Assembly: GCA_004352715.1 (NCBI GenBank)
Contig: SCFE01000042.1
Coordinates: 759,645 to 823,644 of the forward strand
Source of the DNA: Hofstenia miamia
Lineage: Eukaryota > Xenacoelomorpha > Acoela
Direction: 5' to 3'
Length of the DNA stretch: 64,000 bases
The translations under genes were made by a program, and so were the position numbers. The notes beneath the pieces are model-generated. The model was not told the origin of the DNA. It did not search any database and saw only the letters and a program-made list of their open reading frames with translations. Below are positions 1-11,402 of the stretch, piece after piece (position 1 is the stretch's first letter; every line of letters starts with the position of its first letter).

Positions 1-425
1 TCAGCTACCTTTTCAGTGAGTGTGCTATCCATGGGGATTATTTGGGCGTACTTAGTGAAATGATTGACTAGCACTAGCAGATACTGAAATCCATCACTAT
101 CATGAGACAATTGCTCCAGGTCAATATGCACAATTTCATTGGGGCTTGAGGCAGCACGACATTCCAATTTGGCCCATTGCTCTGGAAAATGAGAGGAATT
201 ATTTAACAGACACTTCTTACATTTGTCGATTACATCTTGAACTGTTGATCTAATTCCGATAGTAACATAGCGAGAATTAAATGTCTTTTCTGTTTGGATA
301 ATTCCTAAATGACCTTTTTCGTGAACCCTCCTCACAAGATCCCTTTTAAAATATTCTGGAATAGCAAGGCGGTTATTTCGACTCTTTGCATATAATAAAC
401 CCTTCTTTGTTGTTGTCCAATTGTA
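1..425 (-). pseudogene. Retrotransposon integrase, N-terminal zinc domain and start of catalytic core
   Basis: This reads in the same frame as the RNase H part, after an in-frame TGA at 426-428. It shows an HHCC zinc-binding region: a His pair (VHEKGH) about 30 codons in, and a Cys pair (CKKC) some 30 codons later. The catalytic core follows, with the first Asp of the DDE triad in VHIDLEQL and then a LVLVNHFTKYAQIIP stretch typical of Ty3/gypsy integrases. The other two acidic residues and the C-terminal module are beyond position 1. In the family this enzyme inserts the element's cDNA into the host chromosome. Compared with the plus-strand integrase at 19.2 kb, the core resembles it but is clearly a different element. 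Confidence 0.9.
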
Positions 426-1277
426 TCAATTATAATATCTAACTGCTGTTGGTGAAAGGGGAAAAAAGGGGTCCTTCATTCTTTTCATAATATCAGAGAA
501 GATGAGATCATTTTGTTGATGTTTAATAATTTCTTCCTCAGATATTTCTTCACGGATTAGAATTGGCAAAATTTCTTTACCATTCCTATCAGCATTTATT
601 TTGGGGATTAATTCATACTCTGTGTGTGGTATGAATGTGAACGGGACCTTCTCCCCAGCCGGCTTTTTCAAATCCCTTTCGTAGCTTGGCAATGCCGTCC
701 AATAATCAGCGTTCAAATGTAAACGTCCAGGGCGATGTTTGATAGAAAAGGAGAAGTCGTTTAGATATTCTATCCATCTGGCTACTATGTTGGACCTATC
801 TCCTGAGAATTTCTTAAGCCAGGCTAGTGCACTGTTGTCAGTGCACACAATGAATTTTCTACCTAAGATAAAATACCGAAACTTCTTGAGCAACTCTACT
901 AATGCTAGCATTTCACATTTGGTTGCACCATAATTTTTTTCAGCAGCTCGTAATTTTCTGCTAAAATACTGAACTGGACATTCAACTCCATGTATCTCTT
1001 GGCTCAACACACCACTAATGGCGACAGCGCTTGCGTCACAGTCTACAATGAACTCCTTTGTGTAGTCTGGGGTATTCAACAATGGTATCTTTTGCAGTTC
1101 GGTTTTGATCCCTTCTAACGCCTCCTGCTCAGTCCAAGTCCATTTAAATTCGTGGGATTTTTTAAGCAATTGAGTGATAGATTTTGTTTTTTCAGCTAAA
1201 TCTGGGATAAACATTCCGTAGTAATTCAGAAATCCCATTAACCTCTGCACATCTTTTCTGCTCCGGGGTGTCTCAAT
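426..1277 (-). pseudogene. Retrotransposon RNase H domain
   Basis: The longest open stretch is 429-1250. It begins at the connection region after RT (VQRLMGFLNYYGMFIP) and runs into RNase H. The first catalytic Asp is in FIVDCDAS, a Glu is in TKCEMLALVELL, and a second Asp is in VCTDNSALAWL. The usual closing motif (N-A-D-x-L-S-R-x-P in the family) is altered here to LNADYWTALP. The domain degrades the RNA strand of the RNA:DNA hybrid during reverse transcription. The stop at 1278-1280 falls where related elements usually have Trp (FL-x-W), consistent with TGG to TGA. Downstream of RNase H a spacer leads to another TGA at 426. Confidence 0.92.
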
Positions 1278-2531
1278 TCATTCTAGAAACTGCTTTGCAT
1301 TGGTTTTTATTGAGATTCGTCCATGCTCAATCACCCTGCCAAGAAAGGTAACTTTAATCTGTGCTAAAGAGCATTTATTCCCATTCACCTTGAGACCAGC
1401 TTTCTGCAACAACTCCAAAGTTCTATTTAATTTCTCAAGATGTTCATCAAAAGTGTCGCTGGCTACCAGAATATCATCTATATATGCAGAAATCCCAGGT
1501 TCAAGAATATTGGAATCGTTAGTTAAGACCTTGGTGACATATCGCTGAAAAGTGGCAGGAGCATTGCATAACCCAAAGGCCATATATTTCCATTCGTATA
1601 AACCGTAGGGTGTAATGAATGCAGTCTTTGGAATATTGGATGGATGCATCAGTACTTGCCAATAGGCTTTACAGAGATCGAGGCAAGAGAAAAACTTATA
1701 TTTACTGGCGTCATATAGCAAATCCTTGATTAGAGGTAGTGGGTAAGCATCTTTGATCATAATGTCATTCAGTTTTCAAAAATCAATACAGAGCCTGTAC
1801 TTTTCCCCTTGTCTAATAAACACAGTGGGGGCTGCATAGGGACTATTACTTCCCTGAATTATTCTGCTCTCTATTAAATCTTTGAGAATTTTCTCATATT
1901 CTGCTTTTAGGTTTTCTGGAACTCAAAGGACAGGTAATCAAATTGGTTTCTCTTGCTTTACCTCAATTGCATGTTCTTCTCCAATCGCCTGCCCCACACT
2001 GATTGTACCATAATTAAACACTTCACTCTTGCTCTGCAGTATAGAAATAAGGGACTTCTTCTCACTATCCTTTAGATGTGAATGGGTCTCGTTATTCACA
2101 GTGGGGATCTTAACAGTGGACAACTCTTCAAGATCGTGGATGGCAGTACATATGGATAAACAGGAGGTCTTGACACTTTCAACCCGAACTGGCACGCTGA
2201 TTATTTGGAGATCAGATTCTTTAAATTGCGCCAGATGTGTTGATCTGTTAAGAATAGTGACATAGGTTTTTCCTGAACTTACTTTACATAAGTTGGGTGA
2301 AAAGGAGATGCCTTTGATGTATTTGCCCCTCTGGCCAGCTATCATCACGTCTCCATTCATTTCTGAATTCGAAAACACAGCTACTCGGGTCCAGTGCTTA
2401 GCTTCTAAGTAGACAGGCTCTTTCAAGTTAAACACAACTTCCCGTTCAGGGATTGTAGCTAGCTGCGTGGCATCTTGGTCTTTTATAGATATCATGTTAT
2501 TTTTATAATTGATTACACATGAATTTTTAAT
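1278..2531 (-). pseudogene. Retrotransposon reverse transcriptase with N-terminal spacer
   Basis: The same frame holds a spacer (about 1938-2531) and the RT fingers and palm. Motif A is FSCLDLCKAYWQV with its catalytic Asp. The motif GLCNAPATFQRY follows, then the catalytic YIDD in ISAYIDDILVAS, then the FLGRVIEHG thumb motif. All catalytic Asp residues are present. Stops interrupt it at 1938 and 1923 (five codons apart) and at 1776, where the family has CIDFRKLN and this copy has a stop in place of Arg. Those three TGA codons fit CGA to TGA transitions. The enzyme would copy genomic RNA into cDNA in cytoplasmic particles. With the stops this copy cannot encode a full enzyme. Confidence 0.95.
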
Positions 2532-2826
2532 TTAAGGAAGCTGATGATTAGCAGTATTGATGACAATGAGATCTACTTTGAATTGTTCAGCACAAATCTT
2601 TAATGCAGCATTTTTCAGTTTCCCTTTCAAGGAGATTGACTCTTCGAGATCGTGAATGGCTGTACATATTGGATGAGGAATTGAGTGAGTCATGGGTAAA
2701 GCAAATGTCTTTGCAGCATTCATCACTTATGATTGACGCAGCAGCTCCAGTGTCGATGGTGGCATTAATAATTCGTCCATTCATTTCCACAGGAATTAGG
2801 TTCTTCCTTATCATATTAGTGATCAC
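2532..2826 (-). pseudogene. Retrotransposon aspartic protease
   Basis: The active-site motif DTGAAAS is visible in the frame spanning 2587-2826. The frame changes inside the domain: the later part of the protease-like sequence is open in a second frame at 2532-2726, which is also the frame of RT. The gag frame and the RT frame are the same, so the protease segment sits between two compensating frame changes. The first may be programmed (slippery heptamer at 2871-2877); the second is probably a disabling indel. The stop at 2532-2534 is TAA. The enzyme would process Gag and Pol polyproteins. Confidence 0.85.
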
Positions 2827-2867
2827 TAATACGTCCTGTGTACCTTTTGAGGGAGTTGGCGCTCCCT

Positions 2868-4799
2868 TTAATTTAAATGTGAATTGTTTACCGTCAAATC
2901 TACTAATAAGGTATCGGTAGAGGATGTATCCAGCAGCTCATCAACTAAGAAACCCTCACCTTCAGCAACAATTTGAATCTTTGCTTTACAATTAGATTTA
3001 AAATGACCCTTTTCGCCACAATGGAAACACCTGACTGAAGACATGTCGAAATCCTTCTTCAGAATGGTCTTTTTAGGCTCCGGTTTTCCATTGGTGCCAG
3101 ATAGTTCATAGAGATCTTTATCAATTCGATTGGAATTATAGATCATGTAGACGATGCTAATCACTTTTCTTATAATATCATGCAAACTCTCTTCTGGGTC
3201 GCATTTCATTTCCAGGCGACTACAGATTGAAGGAGGGAATCCTCTACAGATATACGAGAAAAGGTCATGCCTAGAGTATTCAGGGGACAGACTACTCAAT
3301 CGAAAAAGTCTCTCGACTTGCGTAATGTAATTTCAAATATCATTGCCTCTCTTAAAAGACATATCACAAAGCAACGTCTTGTATTGGTGTTTTATATGAG
3401 GGGCCCTGTAGTGATCCTCAAAAAATCCAACTAACAGTTGATAATCAGTCTTGATATTCCGATCCAACATCATGTATTGATTGTATGCTAGCCCACTCAA
3501 ATACAGTAGAAATTGCGATACCGCGTCTTCTTGAGATGTTTTATATTGTTTCATGTGAAGCTCAAACAAAAAAAACCACTCCTCAAAGGATTGTGAAACT
3601 GCATCGATTTGTCCCGTGAACTTAGGTAAAACTGAATGTTTACTGTGCACTGGTATTTGTCCGGGAGTCTCAAAAGGGAGAATTGAACGACGAAATCAGG
3701 GTCGCCTATCTGAGGTGGTACCATTTAGCGGGCTCAGAGCATCAGTAATATGTTCTTTTGCAGTAGTTACTGCAGAAGCACAAAGTGGCTGCACATGAAT
3801 GGGAGGAATGAAATCTCTCAGAGGGGTAGCAACTGTGGCAATGGATGCTTGCGTAAATGTAGGATTAGAAGACACAAACGAATTGATGCAAGATGACACT
3901 GAAGTGGGGGGAGTCATCATCTTACTTTCATCACACTGTGAAGGTGTTGGTGCATTCAAAAGAATGGGGGTTGAATTTCTACCTCCTTCAGATCGAATCA
4001 TCTGGGCAAATTGATCAGTGATATTCTCAGCCAAATCCCCTAAAGCTTCATTTAATGTAGCATGAGTAACAAATTCATCAACTGGGAATTTTAAGAGGTT
4101 AGCTTCTTCCGACTTAGCCATCTGGGTTTTTAACTCGTGAATTTGTAATTCCAATGCAACAGTTGATTCTAGCATTCGCATTTCCATCTTCTGGTATGCA
4201 ACATGTTGAGTATTGAGTTTGGCTTGGAGAGATTCGACCTGACGCTCACTATCCATTCTCATAGCTACTTGCTGCGATAATGCGTCTTTCAGGTGCTCAA
4301 TTTCCATCTGTTGAGTATCAAAACGTGGCAAGGAGTTCATCACATTGTCACCATGATTATAGGGACGAAATGGAATGGGAGGAGCATTTTGCATATTCAA
4401 GACTCTGCGAAGCCGTCGCTGGATGTTGGGGCTGCTAGTACCCTCGCGTGGATATGGACTAGTTGATGCAAGATGATCTTGATGTTGAGCCGTTTGGGTA
4501 GGAGAAGTCAGAGGACAGAAATTTAACAACTATCCAACCGTGCAAGGGGTAACGTCCTGGTTGCCAACACTTACACAGGGGACACTCGGAGGAGTCCCAA
4601 AAGTAGGAGAATAAGTAACTGTACGATTTGAATCCATTAATCTACAAGACAAATTTTGCAGAACGTTTGTTATGATAATGGACATCTGGGAGCACTTCCC
4701 AACTACAGACGAAACACACAGCTCATAAAAATCACAATAATCCAAGCCCAAATGTGGGATTACAGCAGCGCTTGGTAATAAATCCAACACATAAAGCAC
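2868..4799 (-). pseudogene. Retrotransposon Gag with coiled coil, capsid and zinc knuckle
   Basis: One minus-strand frame runs from a Met at 4799 to a TAA at 2868-2870, interrupted by TAG at 4530 and TGA at 3696 and 3333. About 600-700 bp into the frame (roughly 4090-4320) comes a heptad-rich coiled coil (IEHLKDALSQQ onward). A retrotransposon capsid-like region follows at 3333-3650 (FEEWFFLFELHMKQY) and continues past the TGA at 3333. A single CX2CX4HX4C knuckle, CFHCGEKGHFKSNC, binds RNA. Gag forms the virus-like particle. The long Pro/Thr/Ser-rich spacer between coiled coil and capsid is unusual for a compact gypsy Gag. The start is uncertain, because the 4530-4799 part has no recognisable domain. 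Confidence 0.88.
2871..2877 (-). promoter_or_regulatory. Candidate -1 ribosomal frameshift heptamer at the end of gag
   Basis: On the minus strand the heptamer reads T TTA AAT in the gag frame, directly before the gag TAA stop. It fits the X XXY YYZ slippery pattern. A -1 slip there enters exactly the frame in which the protease motif DTGAAAS is open. I did not identify a stimulatory pseudoknot. Confidence 0.55.
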
Positions 4800-5059
4800 T
4801 GAGACAAAAAGCAGAATTGTAAAAAGTAAAACACAAACATAAAGAATTGGTTACTCCACTCTTGCTCACCTCTGTCTTCACCAGGGAAGACCAAAAAAGC
4901 AATGGAAAGATTTTAGAAATTTTATGCTCACCTCATTGGCGCCAGTAGTCTGCTAGGGCACATTATGCTATCCCAGCTGACGAGCACCAAAGCTAAACCA
5001 AAACCAAATCCAAACCATCAAAAGAGACAACCGAGAATATGTTGTTATCAGGTCAGCGA

Positions 5060-5075
5060 CCTGTCATGGTCGCCA
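5060..5075 (-). other. Candidate tRNA primer binding site (Arg-like)
   Basis: On the minus strand TGGCGACCATGACAGG lies immediately after the LTR end (GATTCTACA). From memory, it matches the complement of the 3' end of an animal tRNA-Arg (with CCA) except for one base. That mismatch is CA where CG is expected, consistent with CpG decay. Confidence 0.6.
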
Positions 5076-6026
5076 TGTAGAATCAAATTCAATGATGCAC
5101 CATTCTGCAATGTAGAATCGCGGGCTGTAATTGTACTAGAAAACTACTTGACTCTGCAGAAGGATTAACATAGAAAACGAGAGCCCCGATTCTGGGAAAA
5201 CAGGTAAAGAGAAAACAAAATAATATAAACATTGGTAATTCATCCAAGTATTTGATACTTTAGGTAACTCCAAGATGACAAACTCACATGGCTTCCAGCC
5301 AAAGCAAAGTCTTTAGAAACAGTTTAGTGCTCGACTTAGTGCATGGTGCTACCCTATTTGTCTCACTTATTAATTTCTATCTCATAGCAAAAATAATCTC
5401 ATTTTCATTGTTAGTTCTCAGCTCACTAAATAATAGTCTGCTGTAATTGCCAGACATTCGTGTTAGCCAACAGCATGGTATCATCACAGTGTCATAAATT
5501 ATAAGTGCATGTATGTGTTGAATATCAAATGAAAGGTTTATTATTTCCTTAGCCATAACCATATTCATAACTTAATGAGTCCACAATTTGGGCTGGGAAG
5601 ATCTGTTGATCACCAGGAGCTACATATCACCTTGTACTTTTAGAAAGCACTCCCAAATTGTCACCAAACTTAAGCAATTATTTTCATAATCAAAAAAATA
5701 CTAAACAAAGTAACGGAGAGAAAAGTGAACAGTAATTGAAGCTAGATAAAATCTATTAACCATTCTCGACATTGTTACTCAATTTATACACCTTCAAAAT
5801 ACTAAATAATTACCTGTCTTTGTTTACAATTGAAATTAAGCATTAGCTATTCATGTTATTGATTTCCCTCGCAAATTAAATTTGAGCAACACGTTTTAGC
5901 ACCATCGAGGGGACATAACTAGCTTTCGTAGATCTAACCTCAAAATTAATGTGACGTCATAATGACGTTAATACAATCGAAAATAAAATGAATAATAATG
6001 ACAAAAATTCCCAGAGTGACTCTACA
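5076..6026 (-). repeat. Candidate 5' LTR of the minus-strand Ty3/gypsy element
   Basis: The inner edge is set by the primer binding site. The LTR then ends, in element orientation, with GATTCTACA. The proposed outer edge at 6026 begins TGTAGAGTC, an imperfect inverted match to the other end, giving a TG...CA repeat of 951 bp. The partner LTR lies outside the window, so the outer boundary and any target duplication cannot be confirmed. Confidence 0.5.
5952..5970. promoter_or_regulatory. CRE-like sites in the LTR U3 region
   Basis: A palindromic TGACGTCA at 5952-5959 and a near copy TGACGTTA at 5963-5970 lie about 60-75 bp inside the proposed LTR start. Such sites bind CREB/ATF proteins in animals. 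Whether they act here is inference. Confidence 0.3.
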
Positions 6027-7982
6027 CTATAATATATAGATGATGAAAACAAATATGCAAAAGTATCAACATACCTTGTTATTTGTGTGTAGATGCATTG
6101 AAATCATCAGCCACATTGTCTTGCTTTTTTAATCTTTGAGCCACAAAATTTATTAGTCACAAATTTGATAAATTCTTTTAATCCATGCAAAGTATCAATT
6201 GGTTCCATTTAACCATGTCAAGCATCATTCACCACTATGTGTGACAAGACTAATAAACAATTATTGAGATGAAACCATCTCATCAATTCTGTAGCAGTCC
6301 ACTAAATTTATAGGTTCTTTATGTAGTTAATCAAGTATGCAGTTAGAAAACAGAGCAAGTAATCATTAATAATAATAATAATAATAATCAATAAACATGT
6401 CATAACTCAAGAAAGCAAATAACAGTGGTGGAGAGCAAGCAATTATTAAATAAAACACAAATGTATGCTTGTAATGTTTATTCATTATAATAACATTAGG
6501 TAGAGAAATGAATTATTTGAAACTATGTGCTTAAGTTGAAAAATAGGAATGTAAATATGTTGTGGCTTAAAAATTTAGTTAAAATACAAGTAAGGAAACA
6601 AAACATTAATAGAAAATAGAAGCCAAATTGCTAAAAATTTTGTGATAATTATGAATTAATAATTTATTGCTCAATGTAGCAAAAAAAATATCTATAAAAT
6701 TGCTTAAACATGGTATAAACTCTACTATGATTTGAAATTTAATACATATTTGGTTAATAATATCCTCCAAAAGCAAAGTGCAAGATTGAACATTGCTTAA
6801 AATACAAATATTAATATGTGCTCATTTAAAATACAAGAGTTAGGAATCAGAAATATTAAAAATACAGGAAATATTGCAATGTTGAAAGCAAAAACATTTA
6901 ATTCAAGGATCAACAGCATACCAGTGTTTCTATGTGCAGATGTATTTTTGAGATCTAAACTGCACCCCCAGCTTTACATGTATTTTGAGATTGAAATTAA
7001 TGCAAAGCATCAGCTCAAACAAGGCTAACAATTTAGATCAAATATTTTTGCCCTCACTTCAATTAGATTGTTGACTATGCCTCTTTAATAATGTATGAAT
7101 TCAACCTGTTAAATTATCATTAATTGACTTAAACAAATATGATTTAATGCCATGTTACTCAACATAACAAGAAACAGAAATGCTTAAAGATGCTATAACA
7201 TCAATTATTTATTGAAAATAAGAAGCTTAATAAGTGTTTGAGGAATAAATTAACCCAAGCATTGCTATGCAAATCCTGAGTGCTGAATAAAAACCAAAAT
7301 TTAAGTGCATATTCAGTAATTACCAATAACCATGAATTTGATCTATTCTTTAACATGATACAAAAGAAATAGGTTTTCTAATATGAAGCAGCATCATCCA
7401 TAATGTAAAAATTAGTTAAAAAAACACGTAGCCAAAGCATGATTAGAACAAAAAACTATTCACTCTTTGTAAACAAACCATTCACCTATCCTTAAAAATA
7501 CAATATCATTTCATTATTTACTAGTTGAATATTTCTTCTTGATATTCTTTTTGTATTATTTAAATCACTGTTTTCATTTTTCAGCTGTGTTGTTTCATGA
7601 TAATAATCTCCATGGAAACTAGAACATGGCATTTTGCCCAAAATTCTTTAATTGATTAAAGAAATAAAATATATTTGGTGTGATATTAGAAATAATCATG
7701 CTATTTGTTTCTTGAAAATATAATGAGATTGACATTGTCAGATAAATTGGCTTGATTATATCTCCAATTTCCACTGTAATTCAATTAACTATTCTAGACT
7801 AATTTTTGCACTATGTGTTATGTCTGTGCATGTGATGGAATTATAGAAATGATCTAATGTTATAGCAAATAGTGGTTTAAAGGCATTGTACCCTCTAAGA
7901 GATTTTCGCATTAATTGAAAGCATAAACATATTTTAATTCCCACTCTTCCACATGGAAGAGATGTTTGAATAACTAATCATT

Positions 7983-8018
7983 ACTGTAATATATATATAT
8001 ATATATATATATTACAGT
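7983..8018. repeat. Perfect 36-bp palindrome around (AT)10
   Basis: ACTGTAAT, then ten AT units, then ATTACAGT. The arms outside the microsatellite are exact reverse complements, so this is more than a plain dinucleotide repeat. Confidence 0.9.
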
Positions 8019-8618
8019 AATATATATATATATGTATAGTCACTGCTGTGTATGGTTGAAAATGTACACAGAGGTAAAAATAAGAATTTTGTCAACCACT
8101 CTGTACTTTCCCATAGTATGAAGTGGTTTTTCCATTCAGAAATCCCCCATTTTTGAGTTATTTGGAAATTGACTATACAGTGATGATTGTATCCATGTTG
8201 AGTATATCAATGTGAATGTTGATGCTTTTAGTCCAAACAGCTGACCTGCTATTCCCATGGGATTTACTTGTTTCAATGCCCAGAAAATTAAAATTTTGAT
8301 GCAATTGGTTCCAAACTAGACTGGGACCCTAAAAGAAGAACATGGGACCCCAGATTCCAAAAAATTCTTTCATAATTTTTTCAAAACTCTGTTTTGAAAT
8401 GAAAGATATTCCATGGGATCATAGTTAAGCATTGATAAGAAGATGTACTGGGATATGTCTTTTTATGGATGTGGAATCAATAATTTACATGAAATTTGGC
8501 CCTGAACCAATAATTTATCATACTTTAACACCTTTTGTGCAGAGCAGTCATAATCAAAATTTGGTTGTATGCAGTGGTCAAATGAAAGCCCAGTTTGTTC
8601 CACAGTGTTTAGTATAAC

Positions 8619-8620
<2 letters not shown>

Positions 8621-8655
<35 letters not shown>

Positions 8656-8670
8656 GTATATATGCATATG
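8621..8670. repeat. (AT)n microsatellite with interruptions
   Basis: A run of about 13 AT units is followed by TGTATATGTATATATGCATATG.. type imperfect units. Confidence 0.9.
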
Positions 8671-9820
8671 CTCTAAAAGATTTTAATACATTGAACAAGA
8701 CTTGAATAATTTCTAAATTTTGTCAGTTGTATAAGTTTCACAGAAAAAGAAAATATCACATTTCAAAACATAAAAATGACTTACCCCAGTGAAGAAGAAA
8801 CCAACCTCCACAATTAAACTCTCCAAAAAAACTGGCTATTGCATTAAAAACACTTTGTTCTAGTTAAAATAATGAAAATTTCAATATTTTTGCCTCCTAA
8901 TGAGCTTTGTTGAACTTATTCATATATTTCTAAGGCACAAAGTGTTTGCCTAACTCATCAATGCATAGATTGAGGTAATTTAAATGTATGGATAGTTGTA
9001 ATTGGAATTACACCTGAGTACAACAGCTGTCATTGAGGTATATTACCATAGTAAAAAGGCATGCATTTTAAGGAAAAATTAAGAGGGTTTAATTTTAAGC
9101 ATTTCTGTGTAGTTATTTTGCATTTCATTTACTTTTTAAGGCTAATTATTACTTTTTTTAGCCATTGTAGTAAGAGTAATTAAATTAATTGTTTAAAAAA
9201 GTAATGAAAATGCAATAGTTCCAGCTTAAACATATTAGCAGTATTAATTCATTTCTTTCCTATGTATTATCCTTAAAATATATTCAGTATGCTTTTTGCT
9301 AGTGTGTCACTTAATACAATTTGAAAATCTCAATCAAATTATTTCCAAATGCTCTGATTGGCAGCTGTATAACTCCTTGTTTCTCGTGCCATGCCTTTTT
9401 TCTCAGTAACTCCACTAGCATTTCCAAGGCAACAGTTGAAGTATTCCTTCCATTTGAGCAGTACAAGTGAAAATTTGAAGTTGGTTTTCATTACACAGTG
9501 GCATTTTTTTCAATATTTCAGTAAGTAAACTTTTTATGCATAATTATTTTATAATTAATTAAGATTTAGATATTTATAAATGTATGAGAGAAAATAATTT
9601 TAAATATTTATTGTGCTTGAGTTATTTTCTAATTATTTAGGGTTTATTTTTATTAATACTATCCTTTCATGTACATAACCTTGCTTTCTCAAGATGCTTA
9701 TTTTTGTAGATTCAGCTTTGCATTACAAGTAACTAAATTCTAGAAAGGTTACAAAACAAAGGTATGTATACATGGCCTAATCTAGATATCTGTGCTTGTA
9801 TTTTCAAGTTAGAATTCCAC

Positions 9821-10040
9821 AAAATTCTCTATTTCCAAATTTGTAGTTTTATTTCAATTTGGAAATTGGGCACTACAGTGACTGATTTGTAAAAATTAGC
9901 TGTCAATCATTCCAAAATTCCAAGAATGTTCTAGAAAATTCTCTATTTTCAAATTTGTAGTTTTTTTCAATTTGGAAATTGGGCACTGCAGTGCCTGATT
10001 TCTAAAAATTAGGTGTCAATCATTCCAAATTCTTGAATTC
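9821..10040. repeat. Two-copy tandem duplication, period about 114 bp
   Basis: Both copies start AAAATTCTCTATTT and contain CAATTTGGAAATTGGGCACT and TGTCAATCATTCCAAA. They have diverged by scattered substitutions. An AATTTTAAATATT...GAGTTATTTT segment also occurs on both sides (about 9597 and 10047), so the duplicated region may originally have been larger. Confidence 0.85.
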
Positions 10041-10110
10041 TAAGAAATTAATTTTAAATATTAACTGTGTTTGAGTTATTTTTTAACTAATTATTACTAT
10101 TTTAATTTAG

Positions 10111-10800
10111 TGATGGAAGTACTCAAAAAAGACATTGACCTAATGTTTGATAAAGATTCTATTATGCTTGATGTGGAGGAGGATTCAACAAAAATAGAAG
10201 AATTTAAGCCAGAAGTATCTTCTCTAATTACAGAAATTTCACCAAAAATTAAAAAAACTGAAATGTCTTCATTTAAAGAGCTATTGGAAGACTTTGCAAG
10301 AACCATGGAATAAATTTCAAATGTGAAGAAGAAGAACATCTATTACCAAATGTAGACATCACTACCAAATTACATAAGATCAAAATTTATTTGCTAAGTA
10401 ATAGAACAAATGAAAATTTTAATCTCCAAAATGATTACACCTATTTGAATTTTGATGAGGCCAAAAAAAAGTTAGTCATGTTAAGCAAAAAATATTGTTA
10501 GTTCATTAAAAAGAGTATTTTTTGCAATTAAAGCCTTTGAAATTTCGGCAAATGTTGAAAAAGAATGCATTAATCAAAGAACAATGAGATTTTATAAAGA
10601 ATTTAAAGCTACAATTCCATTTTCTTCTTTGTATGGACAAAATTAGTGAATCATTATTGGGAATAACACAATGCGCTATTTCTTTAAATAAATTGAGATC
10701 TTTTAGCACATTGTTGCTAAAAAACTGTTAATACTTTGCAGAATTAAAAAGTGTTCTAAATCCCCCTTGTCAACAAACTGTGAGTGCTCCAGCCAATAAT
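10111..10800 (+). pseudogene. Unrecognised decayed coding stretch
   Basis: An acidic, Lys/Glu-rich open frame runs to 10313, with ATG at 10113 directly after a splice-acceptor-like TTTTAATTTAG. From about 10317 a different frame stays open with protein-like composition (FKCEEEEHLLPNVD and on). Further pieces in other frames reach about 10800. The pattern is that of one coding sequence broken by indels. I do not recognise the family. It lies next to the viral island but on the opposite strand, and has none of that island's TATATA start signals, so it may or may not belong to it. Confidence 0.4.
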
Positions 10801-10999
10801 GTTTTGTAGTGATATTATTTAGTTTTCAATTAAATAATTTTCAAATTCTATTTTTTAAGCAAAACATAAATCTTGTTAAATGTCCTAATAAGGGACTCTT
10901 TTTGAAGAAATTACAAGAATTTTTAATAGCATAGCTATAACCATGACTCAATCCATATTCATTGAAAAAACCCCATAACTGCCATGAAGTATTGAATGT

Positions 11000-11402
11000 G
11001 TATAACAACATTGGATACTTCCAAATAAATATTCAAATAGGTTTGTTAAACATCCATCTTCTTGGACCAATCAAACCAATTTCCTGCTCAAATTTATCTA
11101 GAATATCACTTATGGACATTTTCTTGTCAAAATTAACCATATATAGACATTGGTAAGCTAAACAAGCCTTGAGAATCATAGGGTTTAAATTAGGGTAAAT
11201 AAATTTATTTTTGCATTTCAAGGTTATCTACTACATACTTTATAACTTATTTTGGACTGGTTTATTCACGTTTCTTTGTTTCATTCAAATTAGAGCAACC
11301 TGTAGATTGCACTCCTTAAGTTTTTTCATTTTCTCCTGTTTTATTATTATTTACTGTTTTTAATATAATTGGTTCATGGACAATTTGAACTATTTTACTC
11401 AT
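11000..11402 (-). pseudogene. Unrecognised gene with the viral-type start signal
   Basis: An ATG at 11402-11400 is preceded by CTTATATAG, the same box found before the capsid genes. About 28 codons follow before a TAA. Further open pieces exist in other frames, the longest at 11033-11221 (MKCKNKFIYPNLNPM onward). I infer a decayed last gene of the viral block and do not recognise its family. Confidence 0.35.

Larger units (their letters stand above)
1..6026 (-). mobile_element. Ty3/gypsy LTR retrotransposon, truncated by the window edge
   Basis: On the minus strand the order is LTR (5076-6026), primer binding site, leader, gag, protease, reverse transcriptase, RNase H and integrase, which is the Ty3/gypsy order (integrase last). 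The second LTR and the end of integrase lie outside the window. Every coding part except a protease stretch around 2587-2826 lies in one common minus-strand frame from position 1 to 4799. That frame is broken by stops at 426, 1278, 1776, 1923, 1938, 2532, 3333, 3696 and 4530, so this copy is not functional. Confidence 0.93.
6027..9820. other. AT-rich DNA without recognisable genes
   Basis: There is no open frame with recognisable domains. I see (AT)n tracts near 7991-8034 and 8621-8670, and A- and T-rich unique-looking sequence. The short open frames at 6816-7028 and 8432-8617 have no protein-like composition that I would defend. Confidence 0.6.

Noticed and set aside
739-933. Plus-strand open frames inside the first retrotransposon (also 1300-1548, 2029-2265, 2603-2920, 3616-4014)
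   Set aside because: Antisense shadows of the minus-strand gag and pol frames, without domain features.
426-4532. TGA as a recoded sense codon (readthrough or selenocysteine)
   Set aside because: Other frames and host genes here use TGA as a stop, and the positions fit CGA or TGG decay in a dead element.
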